Assembly: GCF_900129215.1 (NCBI RefSeq)
Contig: NZ_FQUQ01000004.1
Span: forward strand, 806,001-870,000
Direction: 5' to 3'
Length of the DNA: 64,000 bases
Source of the DNA: Pedobacter caeni
GTDB lineage: Bacteria; Bacteroidota; Bacteroidia; Sphingobacteriales; Sphingobacteriaceae
In this document: positions 1-9,209 of the stretch, in pieces
Position numbering within the stretch: position 1 is the first letter of the stretch
Layout of the letters: every line of letters begins with the position of its first letter
Notes under the pieces: generated by a model
Seen by the model: only the letters and a program-made list of their open reading frames with translations
Told to the model about the DNA's origin: nothing
Database searches by the model: none
Program-made: the position numbers and the translations under genes

Positions 1-290
1 TTCCGGGCATAAATGAAGATACCAAGTTTGATTTCCTTCATCAGTCTACCAATATGTTCAATGGAGCTGAAAAGCTATCTATTGCCACCGATGCGGTTGT
101 GGTTTATATAGACATCAAAAGAAAACCGGACAACTGCTGGGAAGTAGGTTTTTCGCTCATCACCGATGCCGCGAAACAAACTGAGGAGCAACAGATCACG
201 AGGTGTTTTGCGGATAAGCTTCAGGAAACGATTAAAGCGCATCCGGCGTATTGGTTATGGTCGCATAAAAGGTGGAAGGTGGCCGTTTGA
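1..290 (+). CDS. Lysophospholipid acyltransferase (LpxL/HtrB family), C-terminal end only
   Basis: This is the last 95 or so residues of a gene that begins before the window; the reading frame is open from base 3. The C-terminus ends with PAYWLWSHKRWK, the conserved tail of the LpxL/LpxM/HtrB acyltransferases, which add secondary acyl chains to lipid A at the inner face of the cytoplasmic membrane. The preceding segment (AVVVYIDIKRK, then a beta-rich stretch and a charged helix before PAYW) fits the same family. The catalytic HX4D part lies outside the window, so activity cannot be judged. An internal ATG at base 54 is not a convincing start because the frame continues upstream in family-like sequence. 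Confidence 0.75.
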   Translation, partial: PGINEDTKFDFLHQSTNMFNGAEKLSIATDAVVVYIDIKRKPDNCWEVGFSLITDAAKQTEEQQITRCFADKLQETIKAHPAYWLWSHKRWKVAV

Positions 291-292
291 CA

Positions 293-328
293 AAAAAGGC
301 TGCTTCATCCGGGATGAAGCAGCCTTTT
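293..328. terminator. Bidirectional rho-independent terminator
   Basis: A near-perfect 16-bp stem (AAGGCTGCTTCATCC and its complement) sits between the acyltransferase stop at 290 and the convergent SusD stop at 350. On the minus strand it is followed by a run of six T, so it is strongest for the SusCD transcript. On the plus strand only four T follow. Confidence 0.85.
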
Positions 329-349
329 CAGGTATAAATATTTTCAGAA

Positions 350-1843
350 CTATGGATTCTGTCCACCAGGACCAATCGCCGGGTTGGCGTCAATCTCGGC
401 CTGAGGAATAGACCATTGCCATTCCGGTCCACCTGCAGGAACAGACAATACGCCAGATAAGGCAAGTGTCGCATTTCCACCGGTTCTGTCGACTGGTAAA
501 TTCAAACGCTTCAGGTCAAAGAAACCAAAGCCTTCTCCCCAGAGTTCTGCTCTTCTTTGGATCAGGATCTCTTCCAGTAATGCAGCACCAACATTTGTTG
601 ATAAAACATAATTTGGATTACGGTTTTTTGCCAGTGTAAATAATGCATTCTGAGCATTTATATTTTCCGCAGCATTTCCTTCTACTGCCAGATGAGCTTT
701 TGCTTCTGCTTCAATCAGGTACATTTCAGCCACCCTCATGTTCACAACATCTCCGATACTCGTTGTACCTGCATTTGTGAATTTGCGTTGCATAAAAGTT
801 GACCTGACTCCACCAGTCGGCACAGGGAAGTCCTTATTGGCCCCCGTTGGATCCCAAAGCCCTCTACGAACATCTGTTGCCGCTATTTTATTATACAATA
901 CAGAATTGATCCGTTTTGGGTTCGTTCTGTTTGCACTGGAACCATAGGTTCCCATATAGGAAAAGAAAGAAAAGAAATAGGTCGTCTGATCTTCCACCTG
1001 TTTGCTGCCCCACATCCATTCTGTGTTCTCGATATTGTTAAAACCAGCCCTGTAATCGGCATTACTCATCAGATTCAGACCTGTTCTGGCTTCTGCAGCA
1101 TTTTGCGCTGCCACGGCCCATAATCCCTGAGCTAACGCTACCCTGGCTTTAATTCCTTTGGCAACATTGAGGTTCAAATGTGATTTTGTAGGTCTGACAC
1201 TTGCTCCGTTTAACTCTACAATCGCTGCATCGATATCTTTATTGATCTGCGCATAGACCTCTTCTACAGAAGCTCTTGGTTTTCCTCCATCAAGTACAGA
1301 ATTGATCATCACCGGCACACCGGCCTGGGTATTGGAAGCCCCTTTATCGTACCGTTTTCCAAAAACCTGTACCAGCGCAAAATGTGCCCAGGCACGATAA
1401 GCCAGCGCCTCGCCTTTAATCAGTTTTTTATCTGCATCAGGTCCTGTCGCACCATCGATATTGTCAATAATCATATTGGCATTCTGAATGATCCTGTAAT
1501 AGAAAGTATAGATAAACTCATTGTTCAGGGTATTTGCACTTCTATGGGTGATCCATTTATGAACACCGAAGGTGGTTGTACTTACCGTATTGATCAGGTC
1601 ATTACCCATATAATCAATGTTCAGGTTGACAGAGCCTTGTCCGCCTTCTTCCTGTCTTGAGTACTGGATATACAGTGAACGGTGCATTCCGTTTAAAGCA
1701 GTCATCGCATTTATAGTGGTGGTAAAAACAGCACCGTTGTCTATCAGACTGGTAGGGTCAGTATTCAGATACTCCTTTTTACAAGCACTCATTGACAAAA
1801 CGAGTACTACCAATGGCAAATATATTTTGTGTAGATTTTTCAT
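350..1843 (-). CDS. SusD/RagB family nutrient-binding outer-membrane lipoprotein
   Basis: SusD-like proteins sit on the outer face of the outer membrane as the lid of a SusC transporter and bind oligosaccharide or peptide ligands. The 497-residue product starts with a lipoprotein signal whose lipobox LSMSAC places the acylated Cys at residue 21, followed by KKEYLNTDPT, a usual SusD opening. TPR-like helices with the typical AEALAYRAW, SEAYLIEAEA-like and RRAELWGEG segments are visible (KGEALAYRAWAHF, RVAEMYLIEAEAKAH, QRRAELWGEGFGFFDLKR). It is 12 bp downstream of the SusC gene and surely co-transcribed with it. The ligand cannot be predicted from sequence, and no degradative enzyme is adjacent. 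Confidence 0.93.
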   Translation of the reverse strand: MKNLHKIYLPLVVLVLSMSACKKEYLNTDPTSLIDNGAVFTTTINAMTALNGMHRSLYIQYSRQEEGGQGSVNLNIDYMGNDLINTVSTTTFGVHKWITHRSANTLNNEFIYTFYYRIIQNANMIIDNIDGATGPDADKKLIKGEALAYRAWAHFALVQVFGKRYDKGASNTQAGVPVMINSVLDGGKPRASVEEVYAQINKDIDAAIVELNGASVRPTKSHLNLNVAKGIKARVALAQGLWAVAAQNAAEARTGLNLMSNADYRAGFNNIENTEWMWGSKQVEDQTTYFFSFFSYMGTYGSSANRTNPKRINSVLYNKIAATDVRRGLWDPTGANKDFPVPTGGVRSTFMQRKFTNAGTTSIGDVVNMRVAEMYLIEAEAKAHLAVEGNAAENINAQNALFTLAKNRNPNYVLSTNVGAALLEEILIQRRAELWGEGFGFFDLKRLNLPVDRTGGNATLALSGVLSVPAGGPEWQWSIPQAEIDANPAIGPGGQNP

Positions 1844-1855
1844 AATTGTCTTCTT

Positions 1856-4800
1856 TTAAAATGTTGCATTTACACCTAAACTCAGCACTCTTGACGGAGT
1901 ATAGACATTCGAATTCGTACCACTAAAGTTTTGTCTTGGATCAAATCCTTTACGTTTAGAGAGCAGGAACAGATTTTCGCCGGTAGCGAAGACATTGAGC
2001 TTGCTCAGTCCAATACTTTTGATCCATACCGGCGGTACCGCGTAAGACAGGTTAACAGAACGCAAATCAAGATAAGATGCATCAATAAGAAAACGGCTTG
2101 AAGTCACATTATTTACCGAAGATCTGCCAACATCAAGTCTCGGAATACCAGACGGATCCCCGATTTGTTGCCAGCTTTTTAGCGCATCCACGTGTAAAGA
2201 TCCTCCATAAGAGCTATAGGCCATCAGGCTCTGATAATTGGAATCCATTGATTTTCCTCCAACACCATAATTCATCTGTACAGCAAGTGTCAGGTTCTTA
2301 TACCTGAACGTATTGGTAATACTTCCATCAAATTTTGGTATTGAGGTTCCGGAATAAGCAAAAAGCGCATTATTAACGTTTGTAGTATATTCTTGTCCAT
2401 TGACAGTTCTGATATCTGCAGGTACAAATGGCTTTAATGGATCGCGCAGAAATAAACCTGCACCATCACTAGGATCTACTCCTGCCCATTGACGCAACCA
2501 GAATTCATAGCGGGAATATCCCTCAGACAATTGTTTTGTGCCATCGATAAATTTTGGCGTTTCAGTTGGCATCTTGGTGATTTTATTTCGGATCATTGTC
2601 CAGTTTACATTGATATCCCAATTAAAACCAGTGCCTTTTATAATATCTCCACCAAGCTGGATCTCTATCCCCTTATTGCTCATCTTTCCGATATTCCTGT
2701 TAATACGACTTCCATAGGTATTTCCGTTTCCAATACCGATACCATTAGACAGTGGCAAAGGAACACCAAACAACAAATCTGTAGAACGTCTGTTGAACAG
2801 CTCGAATGAACCTCTTAATCTATTTCCGAACAATCCAAACTCTACAGCCACATCCACCTGGGTATTGGTTTCCCAGCTCAGTTTCGCATCTGCTACGTTG
2901 GCTAACAAGGCACCCGGTTCTCCAGCATTATTATACCCTAAACTGTAAAACGGACGATACGGATAATAGTTTTGTGCACCAGTTTCAGTAGTTGCAAAGT
3001 CATTTCCCAATGAACCGTAAGAAGACCTTACTTTCAGATAATTTACCCATTTGATGTCTTTCATGAATTCTTCCTGACTGGCAATCCAGGCACCACCTAA
3101 TGCGTAGAAACTACCCCATTTATGGCCTGGTCCCCATCTTGAAGAACCATCTCGTCTATAGGATCCGGATAAAAAGTATTTTGAATCGAAATCATAATTC
3201 AACCTTATAAATGCAGCCTCCTTTTTGTATTCATCAACGTAAGAAGAAAGATTCGTGGTTGTAGCAAAATTGACCAGTTCCTCATTACCATCCAGAATTT
3301 GTGTATTTCTGGCTCCGCTGAGGTATTTATATCCGTAACTATAATTGTTATGACCTAATAAAACACCAATATTATGTTTATCGAATTTTTTCGAATAATT
3401 TAACAACTGCTCAATTGTATACGCTGTTGTGGTGGTGGAAGTATTTCTGGCTCTTCCGTTTGGAGCCCCATCTCCCACAATTTTATTCTGATAGTCGGAG
3501 AAAAAATAATTAGTTACATCAACGCCCAGATTGGTGGTGAATTTGAAATCTTTCAGAAAAGTAATTTCCCCGTAAGTTCTGGCTCCCAGTACATTTCTTT
3601 TAGTCTGAGTTTTATTCAACAAAGTTTCCTGAAGGATGTGACGTCCAACACTGGCTCCTGAAGGTCGGTTAGGAATCCCCAGGGAAGAAAACAGGTTTCC
3701 GGTATCATAGATTTTTGCACCTTTTTCATCATAAAGAAGCTCTCCTGTTGAAGGATTATGAGCATACACCGGGTAGATTGGCCCCATGCCTCTGGAAAAA
3801 TTAAAAGGGTTTACAAAACTGTTACTGTCATCTGCATCAGCCTGATTGGCTCTGGTCAGATTCCCTGTAATGTTCAGTCCGGTTTTAAACCAGCTCAATG
3901 GTTTGGAATTTACGTTGATCCTACCATTAATTCTGTTAAAATCCGAGCGGATGATGTATCCTTTTTCATCCAGGTAACCAAGAGAAACATAATAATCAGA
4001 TTTATCGGAACCTCCGCTAACTGCCATTGTATAGTCCCCTCTTGAGCCTACTCTTTTTACCTCATCCAACCAATTCAGGTCATCAGCGTATTTCAGTTGT
4101 GCATTGGGATTTAGCAACCCATCCGTACCTACAATCGACTTGTCGTCTACATTGAAGGGATTATTCCCTAATAAGGTTTTAATTTCGTTGCTTGCCATGG
4201 TATTCGCCGCATCTAAAGAAAGTCCCGGGGCAGTCCCGGTAGGATATACCAGACTATTTCTGAAGGCCTGCCAGGCTAAAGGATAATATTGAGCAGCATT
4301 TACAGTTTCGTATTCCCGTACACCTCTGGAAGTTACCCCCTGCATTGCTCTTATGCTCAGTTGTTCTTTATTTGCCCGACCTTTTTTAGTGGTGATCAAA
4401 ATCACCCCATTTGCAGCACTGGAACCATATAAGGCAGAAGAAGCCGCATCTTTCAATACACTGATACTTTCAATATCCTCTGTATTCAGGTTTCCGATAT
4501 TTCCATCGTACTGAATACCGTCAACGACATACAAAGGATCATTGGAAGCATTGATGGAACCAGTCCCGCGTAATCTGATCGTAGGACCCGCTCCTGGTTG
4601 TCCGCTTCCTGCACTTACCTGTATCCCGGGAGCCGCACCAGCAAGGGCACTAAGCAAATTTGTAACCGGTCTTTTTGCTAAATCATCCTTCCCCACACTG
4701 GCGATTGCCCCTGTATAAGCCGCTTTCGTAGAAGTTCCATAAGCAACAGTTATCAGTACATCACCAAGGACTTTCGCATCCTGTTCCAGCTGAATATCAC

Positions 4801-5401
4801 CCAGATTTTCGGCTGCTTTTACTTCTTTTGGAAGGTAACCAATATATGAGATGACCAGAACAGCACCTTTTTCTACATCTTTAAGCAGAAAATTTCCTGC
4901 CGCATCTGTACCTACTCCTTTGCTCCCTGATTTTAGTTTGACAGAAGCACCGCCAAGAGGGTAGCCCGCCTCATCGAGTATACGGCCACGCACATCAATT
5001 GCAGCAAATACAGCTGCAGCAGACCTCAATAACTCCGCTTCTGTTTTTTTTCTGATGACCACAATATTGTTATTTACAGAATAGGTCAGGTCCTGATTGG
5101 CAAAACAAATTTGCAACACTTGTTCAATAGTAGACCCCTGAACATTGATATCAATGGGTTTAGCATTACGGATTAACCTGGTATTACCCAGAAAATCATA
5201 ACCACTTTGTGTTCTTATTTTATTGATGATTTTTTCAAGTGAGGCATTCGTCTCCGTCAGCGTAATGCGCTGAGCATATCCATTAGCACTTACATGTAGC
5301 ATTCCTATGGACATTAAAATTAGAATCAGCTTCATAATCCTTAAGAATTGAATAGGTATCCACGCCAAAGGCCTGCACCTAAAAAGATGGTAAATAATCA
5401 T
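1856..5401 (-). CDS. SusC/RagA family TonB-dependent transporter with N-terminal STN domain
   Basis: This is an outer-membrane TonB-dependent channel partner of SusD. In order it shows a signal peptide (MKLILILMSIGM to SANGYAQ), an STN domain of about 90 residues that signals to a FecR anti-sigma factor, a CarboxypepD_reg-like beta-sandwich (DVRGRILDEAGYPLGGASVK), a plug with the SusC hallmark LYVVDGIQYDG and LKDAASSALYGSSAANGVI, and a long barrel ending in a hydrophobic-aromatic strand (LGVNATF). From the ATG at 5401 it is 1181 residues, normal for the family. A TTG at 5446 is a less likely start; the ATG at 5335 directly before the signal peptide is also possible, though a short basic extension before MKL is common in STN-type SusC proteins. 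STN plus the upstream sigma/FecR genes implies substrate-induced transcription. Confidence 0.95.
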   Translation of the reverse strand: MIIYHLFRCRPLAWIPIQFLRIMKLILILMSIGMLHVSANGYAQRITLTETNASLEKIINKIRTQSGYDFLGNTRLIRNAKPIDINVQGSTIEQVLQICFANQDLTYSVNNNIVVIRKKTEAELLRSAAAVFAAIDVRGRILDEAGYPLGGASVKLKSGSKGVGTDAAGNFLLKDVEKGAVLVISYIGYLPKEVKAAENLGDIQLEQDAKVLGDVLITVAYGTSTKAAYTGAIASVGKDDLAKRPVTNLLSALAGAAPGIQVSAGSGQPGAGPTIRLRGTGSINASNDPLYVVDGIQYDGNIGNLNTEDIESISVLKDAASSALYGSSAANGVILITTKKGRANKEQLSIRAMQGVTSRGVREYETVNAAQYYPLAWQAFRNSLVYPTGTAPGLSLDAANTMASNEIKTLLGNNPFNVDDKSIVGTDGLLNPNAQLKYADDLNWLDEVKRVGSRGDYTMAVSGGSDKSDYYVSLGYLDEKGYIIRSDFNRINGRINVNSKPLSWFKTGLNITGNLTRANQADADDSNSFVNPFNFSRGMGPIYPVYAHNPSTGELLYDEKGAKIYDTGNLFSSLGIPNRPSGASVGRHILQETLLNKTQTKRNVLGARTYGEITFLKDFKFTTNLGVDVTNYFFSDYQNKIVGDGAPNGRARNTSTTTTAYTIEQLLNYSKKFDKHNIGVLLGHNNYSYGYKYLSGARNTQILDGNEELVNFATTTNLSSYVDEYKKEAAFIRLNYDFDSKYFLSGSYRRDGSSRWGPGHKWGSFYALGGAWIASQEEFMKDIKWVNYLKVRSSYGSLGNDFATTETGAQNYYPYRPFYSLGYNNAGEPGALLANVADAKLSWETNTQVDVAVEFGLFGNRLRGSFELFNRRSTDLLFGVPLPLSNGIGIGNGNTYGSRINRNIGKMSNKGIEIQLGGDIIKGTGFNWDINVNWTMIRNKITKMPTETPKFIDGTKQLSEGYSRYEFWLRQWAGVDPSDGAGLFLRDPLKPFVPADIRTVNGQEYTTNVNNALFAYSGTSIPKFDGSITNTFRYKNLTLAVQMNYGVGGKSMDSNYQSLMAYSSYGGSLHVDALKSWQQIGDPSGIPRLDVGRSSVNNVTSSRFLIDASYLDLRSVNLSYAVPPVWIKSIGLSKLNVFATGENLFLLSKRKGFDPRQNFSGTNSNVYTPSRVLSLGVNATF

Positions 5402-5471
5402 ATATTTGATTGTTTGGGTTAAATTGATTGAGTTGTTTAGTCGCAATAAGAATGGGTTTTCCCGAACAAGA

Positions 5472-5517
5472 GATATTTAAATATCAGAGCCGTTCGTGTT
5501 GGTAGCACAGCGGCTCT
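5472..5517 (-). promoter_or_regulatory. Hairpin plus 14-bp palindrome between fecR and susC
   Basis: Reading the minus strand after the FecR stop, a stem AGAGCCG/CGGCTCT (5486-5492 with 5511-5517) enclosing a 18-nt loop is followed immediately by the perfect palindrome GATATTTAAATATC at 5472-5485. The stem lacks a T tract on the minus strand, so it is not a standard terminator for FecR. It may be an attenuating or transcript-stabilising structure, or part of the promoter that the adjacent sigma factor uses to raise SusCD above sigma/FecR levels. Confidence 0.45.
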
Positions 5518-5549
5518 TTTTTTCAGGGCACCCTACATGATATGTAGAA

Positions 5550-6686
5550 TTATTTCATCACAATGATCCTCCTTCCTTCGATCTTGAAATGCGCCTGTTC
5601 TGTTTGTTCAATGGCATTGAGTATAGCAGATATATTTTTTGAACGGGATACTTTACCGAGCAGGGAAATTTCTGATGGTTCCATTTCATAAACGATTTCC
5701 ACATCATACCATCTGGCCACTTTTCGTAAAATGCTCTCCAGGTTTTCATCGTTAAAGACAAAGTTTCCATATCTCCAATCCAGGACATCTTCCGTATTCA
5801 CCCTGGTCACTTTAATATTTTTTCCACTCGCCGCACTCTGTTCTCCCGGCTTAAGTATAATTTCAGGTCCCGATCCGGAGGAGACACGTACAGATCCTTC
5901 CATTAAGGTTGTTTTTACACTGGTTTCATCTTTATACGAATTAACGTTAAAATGAGTCCCCAGGACCTCTATTTCCTGACCCGAACTCTTTACGCGAAAA
6001 GGACGGGATGCATCTCTGGCCACTTCGAAATAGGCTTCGCCAATCAATGCTACCGTCCGGTCTTTATGCACAAAAGAAACCGGATAGGTTAGTTTCGATG
6101 CTGCGTTCAGCCAAACCTTTGTACCATCAGGTAGCAAAACCTGATATTGCCCTCCCCTTGGTGTTTCAATGGTATTTACCGCGCCGGCGCTTGCCGCTGC
6201 GTCACTTTTAGTGCTTTCTATCGTATAGACAATCTGTCCCTCTGCATTTTTACTGATCTTCATTCCGGACTCCTCTGCCAACTGACCGGTAGCGACATCA
6301 GTTAAGACAATCTTTTTCCCATTGGCCAATGTTAGATAAGCTTTATTGTATCCCGGGCTGATGTCATTCTTCACAAATTTATCCTGACCATTCTCTGAGC
6401 CGGCTTTTGTGTTCCCCTTAAAATAAAACAGAATGCCGACGGATAAGCTGATCAGTACGATAGCTGCTGCAGAAATTCTGGTCCATAAACGGCGTTGGTT
6501 GAAAACAGCATCAGGCTTCAGGTTCGTCCATACTTCATCCTTTATGTTCAGAAGCCGCTGTTCAGCAATGTCACAGTCCGGATGAGTATTTTGGGCATAC
6601 CAGGTTTCCAGCAACGCAAGCTCTTCAGGACTGCAATTGTCATGATGATATTTATTCAGTAAATCATCTAAATCAATTTTTCGCAT
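5550..6686 (-). CDS. FecR family anti-sigma factor / signal transducer
   Basis: The 378-residue protein has a cytoplasmic N-terminal half with the DDLLNKY and LALLETWY segments seen in Bacteroidota FecR proteins, one transmembrane helix at about residues 72-90 (ISAAAIVLISLSVGILFYF), the periplasmic FecR domain (ETPRGGQYQVLLPDGTKVWL, then GEAYFEVARDASRPF and EVLGTHFNV), and a C-terminal DUF4974-type domain (FVFNDENLESILRKVARWY). It is expected to hold the sigma factor encoded at 6784-7359 and to release it when the STN domain of the SusC protein reports ligand. ATG at 6686 agrees with the family N-terminus. It is 97 bp downstream of the sigma gene. Confidence 0.92.
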   Translation of the reverse strand: MRKIDLDDLLNKYHHDNCSPEELALLETWYAQNTHPDCDIAEQRLLNIKDEVWTNLKPDAVFNQRRLWTRISAAAIVLISLSVGILFYFKGNTKAGSENGQDKFVKNDISPGYNKAYLTLANGKKIVLTDVATGQLAEESGMKISKNAEGQIVYTIESTKSDAAASAGAVNTIETPRGGQYQVLLPDGTKVWLNAASKLTYPVSFVHKDRTVALIGEAYFEVARDASRPFRVKSSGQEIEVLGTHFNVNSYKDETSVKTTLMEGSVRVSSGSGPEIILKPGEQSAASGKNIKVTRVNTEDVLDWRYGNFVFNDENLESILRKVARWYDVEIVYEMEPSEISLLGKVSRSKNISAILNAIEQTEQAHFKIEGRRIIVMK

Positions 6687-6783
6687 GGGATTTAAAAGGC
6701 CTTTAATGGCATGATAAAAGATAGACCTTTAAGTCCCATACCATGGGGGTAAAATATTTTCAACTTTTTTTAAAAAGCTAAAC

Positions 6784-7359
6784 TCACCAAAAGATCATCA
6801 GCATATAATAGACCAGCCGAAATTTAATTTTCAGGATTTTAAGGGCATTTTTGATATGACTACGCACAGATTGTTCCGTAATATCCATCTGTTCCGCGAT
6901 CTCTTTATGCGTATAGTTGTGCTTTCTGCTCAACTCAAATACAGCTTTCATCTTTGGTGGCAGGGATTGGACTTCTTTTTCAATAATAGCAGCCAGTTGG
7001 CGCTCCCTTACCCTGTGATCTGTAAGTCCCTCATCAGGTTTAAGAAAAGCAACTTGTTTTGCTGCATAGGCGGAGACCACATTTTGATGAGCAATCACTT
7101 TTAAAACTTTATTCCGGATTGCGGTATAAAGATAATTCGACAAGTTACTTTGAATAAAGAGGCTTGCTTTCTTACTCCATAAATCTTCAAACAATTCCTG
7201 AACAATATCTTTAGCCTGTTCTTCATCACGAAGACGGTTTAATGCATGTTTGTACAACACGACAAAAAAACGTTCATACACCTCTGCAAATGCAGCGCTG
7301 TCTCCTAAACGGAGTCGCTCCGTCAGATCGCTGTCGGGAAGATCATCGTAAGAGGTCAT
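6784..7359 (-). CDS. RNA polymerase ECF sigma factor, FecI-like (Bacteroidetes type)
   Basis: The 191-residue protein contains sigma region 2 (AFAEVYERFFVVLYKHALN, then DIVQELFEDLWSKK) and region 4 with the HTH HKEIAEQMDITEQSVRSHI near the C-terminus. This is the size and arrangement of the sigma factors that are encoded with FecR and SusC in Bacteroidota. It should direct RNA polymerase to the SusCD promoter on receipt of the signal through FecR. It is the first gene of the minus-strand set; the upstream 126 bases are AT-rich and hold no clear operator. Confidence 0.92.
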   Translation of the reverse strand: MTSYDDLPDSDLTERLRLGDSAAFAEVYERFFVVLYKHALNRLRDEEQAKDIVQELFEDLWSKKASLFIQSNLSNYLYTAIRNKVLKVIAHQNVVSAYAAKQVAFLKPDEGLTDHRVRERQLAAIIEKEVQSLPPKMKAVFELSRKHNYTHKEIAEQMDITEQSVRSHIKNALKILKIKFRLVYYMLMIFW

Positions 7360-7485
7360 TAATTGATTAATAAATAAGGCTAGGAAAAGTTGTTCCCAAT
7401 ATTAATTATTTATAATCTAATTGTATTGTTTTATTTACAAATAATGCGATAAAAACCGATCATCAAACAACAAAACAGACGTTTT

Positions 7486-7950
7486 TCAATGATCATCGTT
7501 TACTTCCAACCAATGTCCGTCGGGATCCTGGAAATAAATCTGTTTGATTCCATCCACCCTCAATGTGACGGTTTGAGCGGCTCCGGCCCAATTTTCATAA
7601 GGAATATCTTCAGCTTTAATCTTTTCAATAAAGGTTTCGATTGAACCTACACTGAAACACAAGTGCTCATTTTTATCGAAGCTTCCCTTACCTTTCGCTC
7701 CCTGAATCAAATGCAGCTGTCCGGCAGGACCTAAGCTAAACCAGGTATGCCGGCCATCGTGAAAAGGTTCCGGAATCTGGGTAAATTCGAAAACGTTCTT
7801 ATAAAACGCTGTGGATTTCTCCAGATCAGTTACGTATACCGCAATATGATTTAACATTGCAGCTCCTTGTTTTTTCTCTGTTTGTGCCATTGTTTTATGA
7901 AAGGAGCCGAGGCTAAGCGCGGCCGTAATGAGCAGGACTATTATTTTCAT
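7486..7950 (-). CDS. VOC (glyoxalase/bleomycin-resistance fold) protein with signal peptide
   Basis: The 154-residue product begins with a hydrophobic signal (about residues 1-22, ending near MAQ), so unlike most VOC proteins it is probably exported. The remaining residues form one vicinal oxygen chelate repeat pair: HIAVYVTDLEKSTAFY with a putative metal ligand at His35, a central LHLIQGAKG strand, HLCFSVGS, and the closing IYFQDPDGHWLEV with Glu as last ligand. The family includes lactoylglutathione lyases, dioxygenases and resistance proteins; the substrate is not evident. The gene downstream of it on the strand is the sigma gene at 7359, 126 bp away, so it is not clearly in that operon. 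The acetyltransferase gene ends 8 bp upstream of its start. Confidence 0.85.
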   Translation of the reverse strand: MKIIVLLITAALSLGSFHKTMAQTEKKQGAAMLNHIAVYVTDLEKSTAFYKNVFEFTQIPEPFHDGRHTWFSLGPAGQLHLIQGAKGKGSFDKNEHLCFSVGSIETFIEKIKAEDIPYENWAGAAQTVTLRVDGIKQIYFQDPDGHWLEVNDDH

Positions 7951-7958
7951 GATATTTT

Positions 7959-8417
7959 TTAAATTAAATTGACATCACGGTCTAAACGATATAGATCAAA
8001 ACCCTTATCCCAGTAATCTTTTACGACTTCTCTAAGCTCAAGACCAAATTTTGCGTAGAACTGATGGGCAAGCTGCGAGGTTCGGACCGAAACTGTCTTT
8101 ATTCCTTCTATTTCTTTAATTTTTTGAATCCTGAACTTCGTCAATGCAGATCCGAGGCCTTTACCCTGGCTTTCAGGATGAAAGAAATCCCAGGATAACT
8201 TTCCGGTTTCCCCGTCTTCTGATAAGTTAAAACCGCCACAGCCAAAAATAACGCCGTCCAGTTCAACTACATAATAATTGTCGGCATGGTGATCCAGGTA
8301 ATCGATCAGGTCAGCTTCTTCATTAGGAGAAAAATAATCGGGTATGTTCAGTTTCAACAATTCCACGATTCTGCTGCGATCCGCAGCTTCGTGTTTTCTT
8401 ATGATCATGTCATTCAT
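7959..8417 (-). CDS. GNAT family N-acetyltransferase
   Basis: The 152-residue protein has the GNAT fold order: an N-terminal strand and helix (IRKHEAADRSRIVELLKLN), a central strand with VVELDGVIFGCGGFNL, the acetyl-CoA pyrophosphate loop ESQGKGLGSALTKF, and the late HQFYAKFGLELREV motif in which the Tyr is the usual general acid. GNAT enzymes transfer an acetyl group from acetyl-CoA to an amine; the acceptor here is unknown. The gene lies between the CPBP protease gene (12 bp upstream) and the VOC gene (8 bp downstream), which suggests one transcript of three genes. ATG at 8417 is used; a second Met at residue 4 is possible. Confidence 0.88.
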   Translation of the reverse strand: MNDMIIRKHEAADRSRIVELLKLNIPDYFSPNEEADLIDYLDHHADNYYVVELDGVIFGCGGFNLSEDGETGKLSWDFFHPESQGKGLGSALTKFRIQKIKEIEGIKTVSVRTSQLAHQFYAKFGLELREVVKDYWDKGFDLYRLDRDVNLI

Positions 8418-8429
8418 TTTAAATATGCG

Positions 8430-9209
8430 CTATTTATCATTACCAAGGGGCATCTTCATCAACAAAGTTCTTTTATTTATTAATAATTGTGCGCCAATTT
8501 TTTTCTTATATAATACCGTGAGCATTATAGATAATGCGATGGTCAATATCCTAAATAAATTTGAATTAACAGTTCCCAAAGCATTATCGCTTACCGTAAA
8601 AATGTACCAGGATAAATTCATCAAAGTATGTAAAAAGATAGGGACCCACAGGTTATAATTCCATTCGACATACAGCCAGGCAAAGAATACAGACCCCATA
8701 AAAGTTGTGATAAATATACCAAACAAAACACCGGCGTCCTGGCTTTGGTATAAATGACCAGATGCAAAAATTATGGAACAGAAAAATATCGCAGGCAGAA
8801 AGCCGAGTTTAGTTTTCCGGAACAGTTGTCCGAAGAAAAATCCACGGAAATAGATTTCTTCAAACAATCCTGCAAACATGGTCCTGGCAATCAGATCAGG
8901 CACACTCATATTCTTCGCTATATTGGATTGAATCGCACTTCCAATAAACATTGGCAATGAAAAAATCAGTCCAACCAAGAGTCCTTTAAGGATATTCGAT
9001 TGTAATCCAAGGATGCGAAAAAAATTGAGTTCTTTGTTTACGATGCAAATTGCAATAAAAACAGGTATCCCGATAAGTATATAAGTAAGAAAATAGCTTA
9101 GCAGCTTGTAATGTATGAACTTGTTCAGGTATAACATGATAGGTTCAAAATACTCAGATCCTATATGGTAGAGCATAAATCCCGCTAAAATCAGTAATGC
9201 ATTTTTCAT
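8430..9209 (-). CDS. CPBP family intramembrane glutamic endopeptidase
   Basis: The 259-residue multi-pass membrane protein carries the CPBP (Abi/CAAX protease-like) motifs in order: EEIYFRG with Glu117, Glu118 and Arg122, then FASGHLYQ with His152, and FLHTLMNLSW with His194 and Asn198. These are the residues used by Rce1-like intramembrane proteases. About seven hydrophobic segments are visible. In other bacteria relatives process prenylated-like or bacteriocin-immunity substrates, but many have no known substrate. It is the first gene of a possible trio with the acetyltransferase and VOC genes. All catalytic residues appear intact. Confidence 0.9.
   Translation of the reverse strand: MKNALLILAGFMLYHIGSEYFEPIMLYLNKFIHYKLLSYFLTYILIGIPVFIAICIVNKELNFFRILGLQSNILKGLLVGLIFSLPMFIGSAIQSNIAKNMSVPDLIARTMFAGLFEEIYFRGFFFGQLFRKTKLGFLPAIFFCSIIFASGHLYQSQDAGVLFGIFITTFMGSVFFAWLYVEWNYNLWVPIFLHTLMNLSWYIFTVSDNALGTVNSNLFRILTIALSIMLTVLYKKKIGAQLLINKRTLLMKMPLGNDK

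Noticed and set aside
5486..5520. A plus-strand rho-independent terminator (stem followed by seven T).
   Set aside because: No plus-strand gene ends there; the structure lies in the fecR-susC gap of a minus-strand operon and is better considered in that context.
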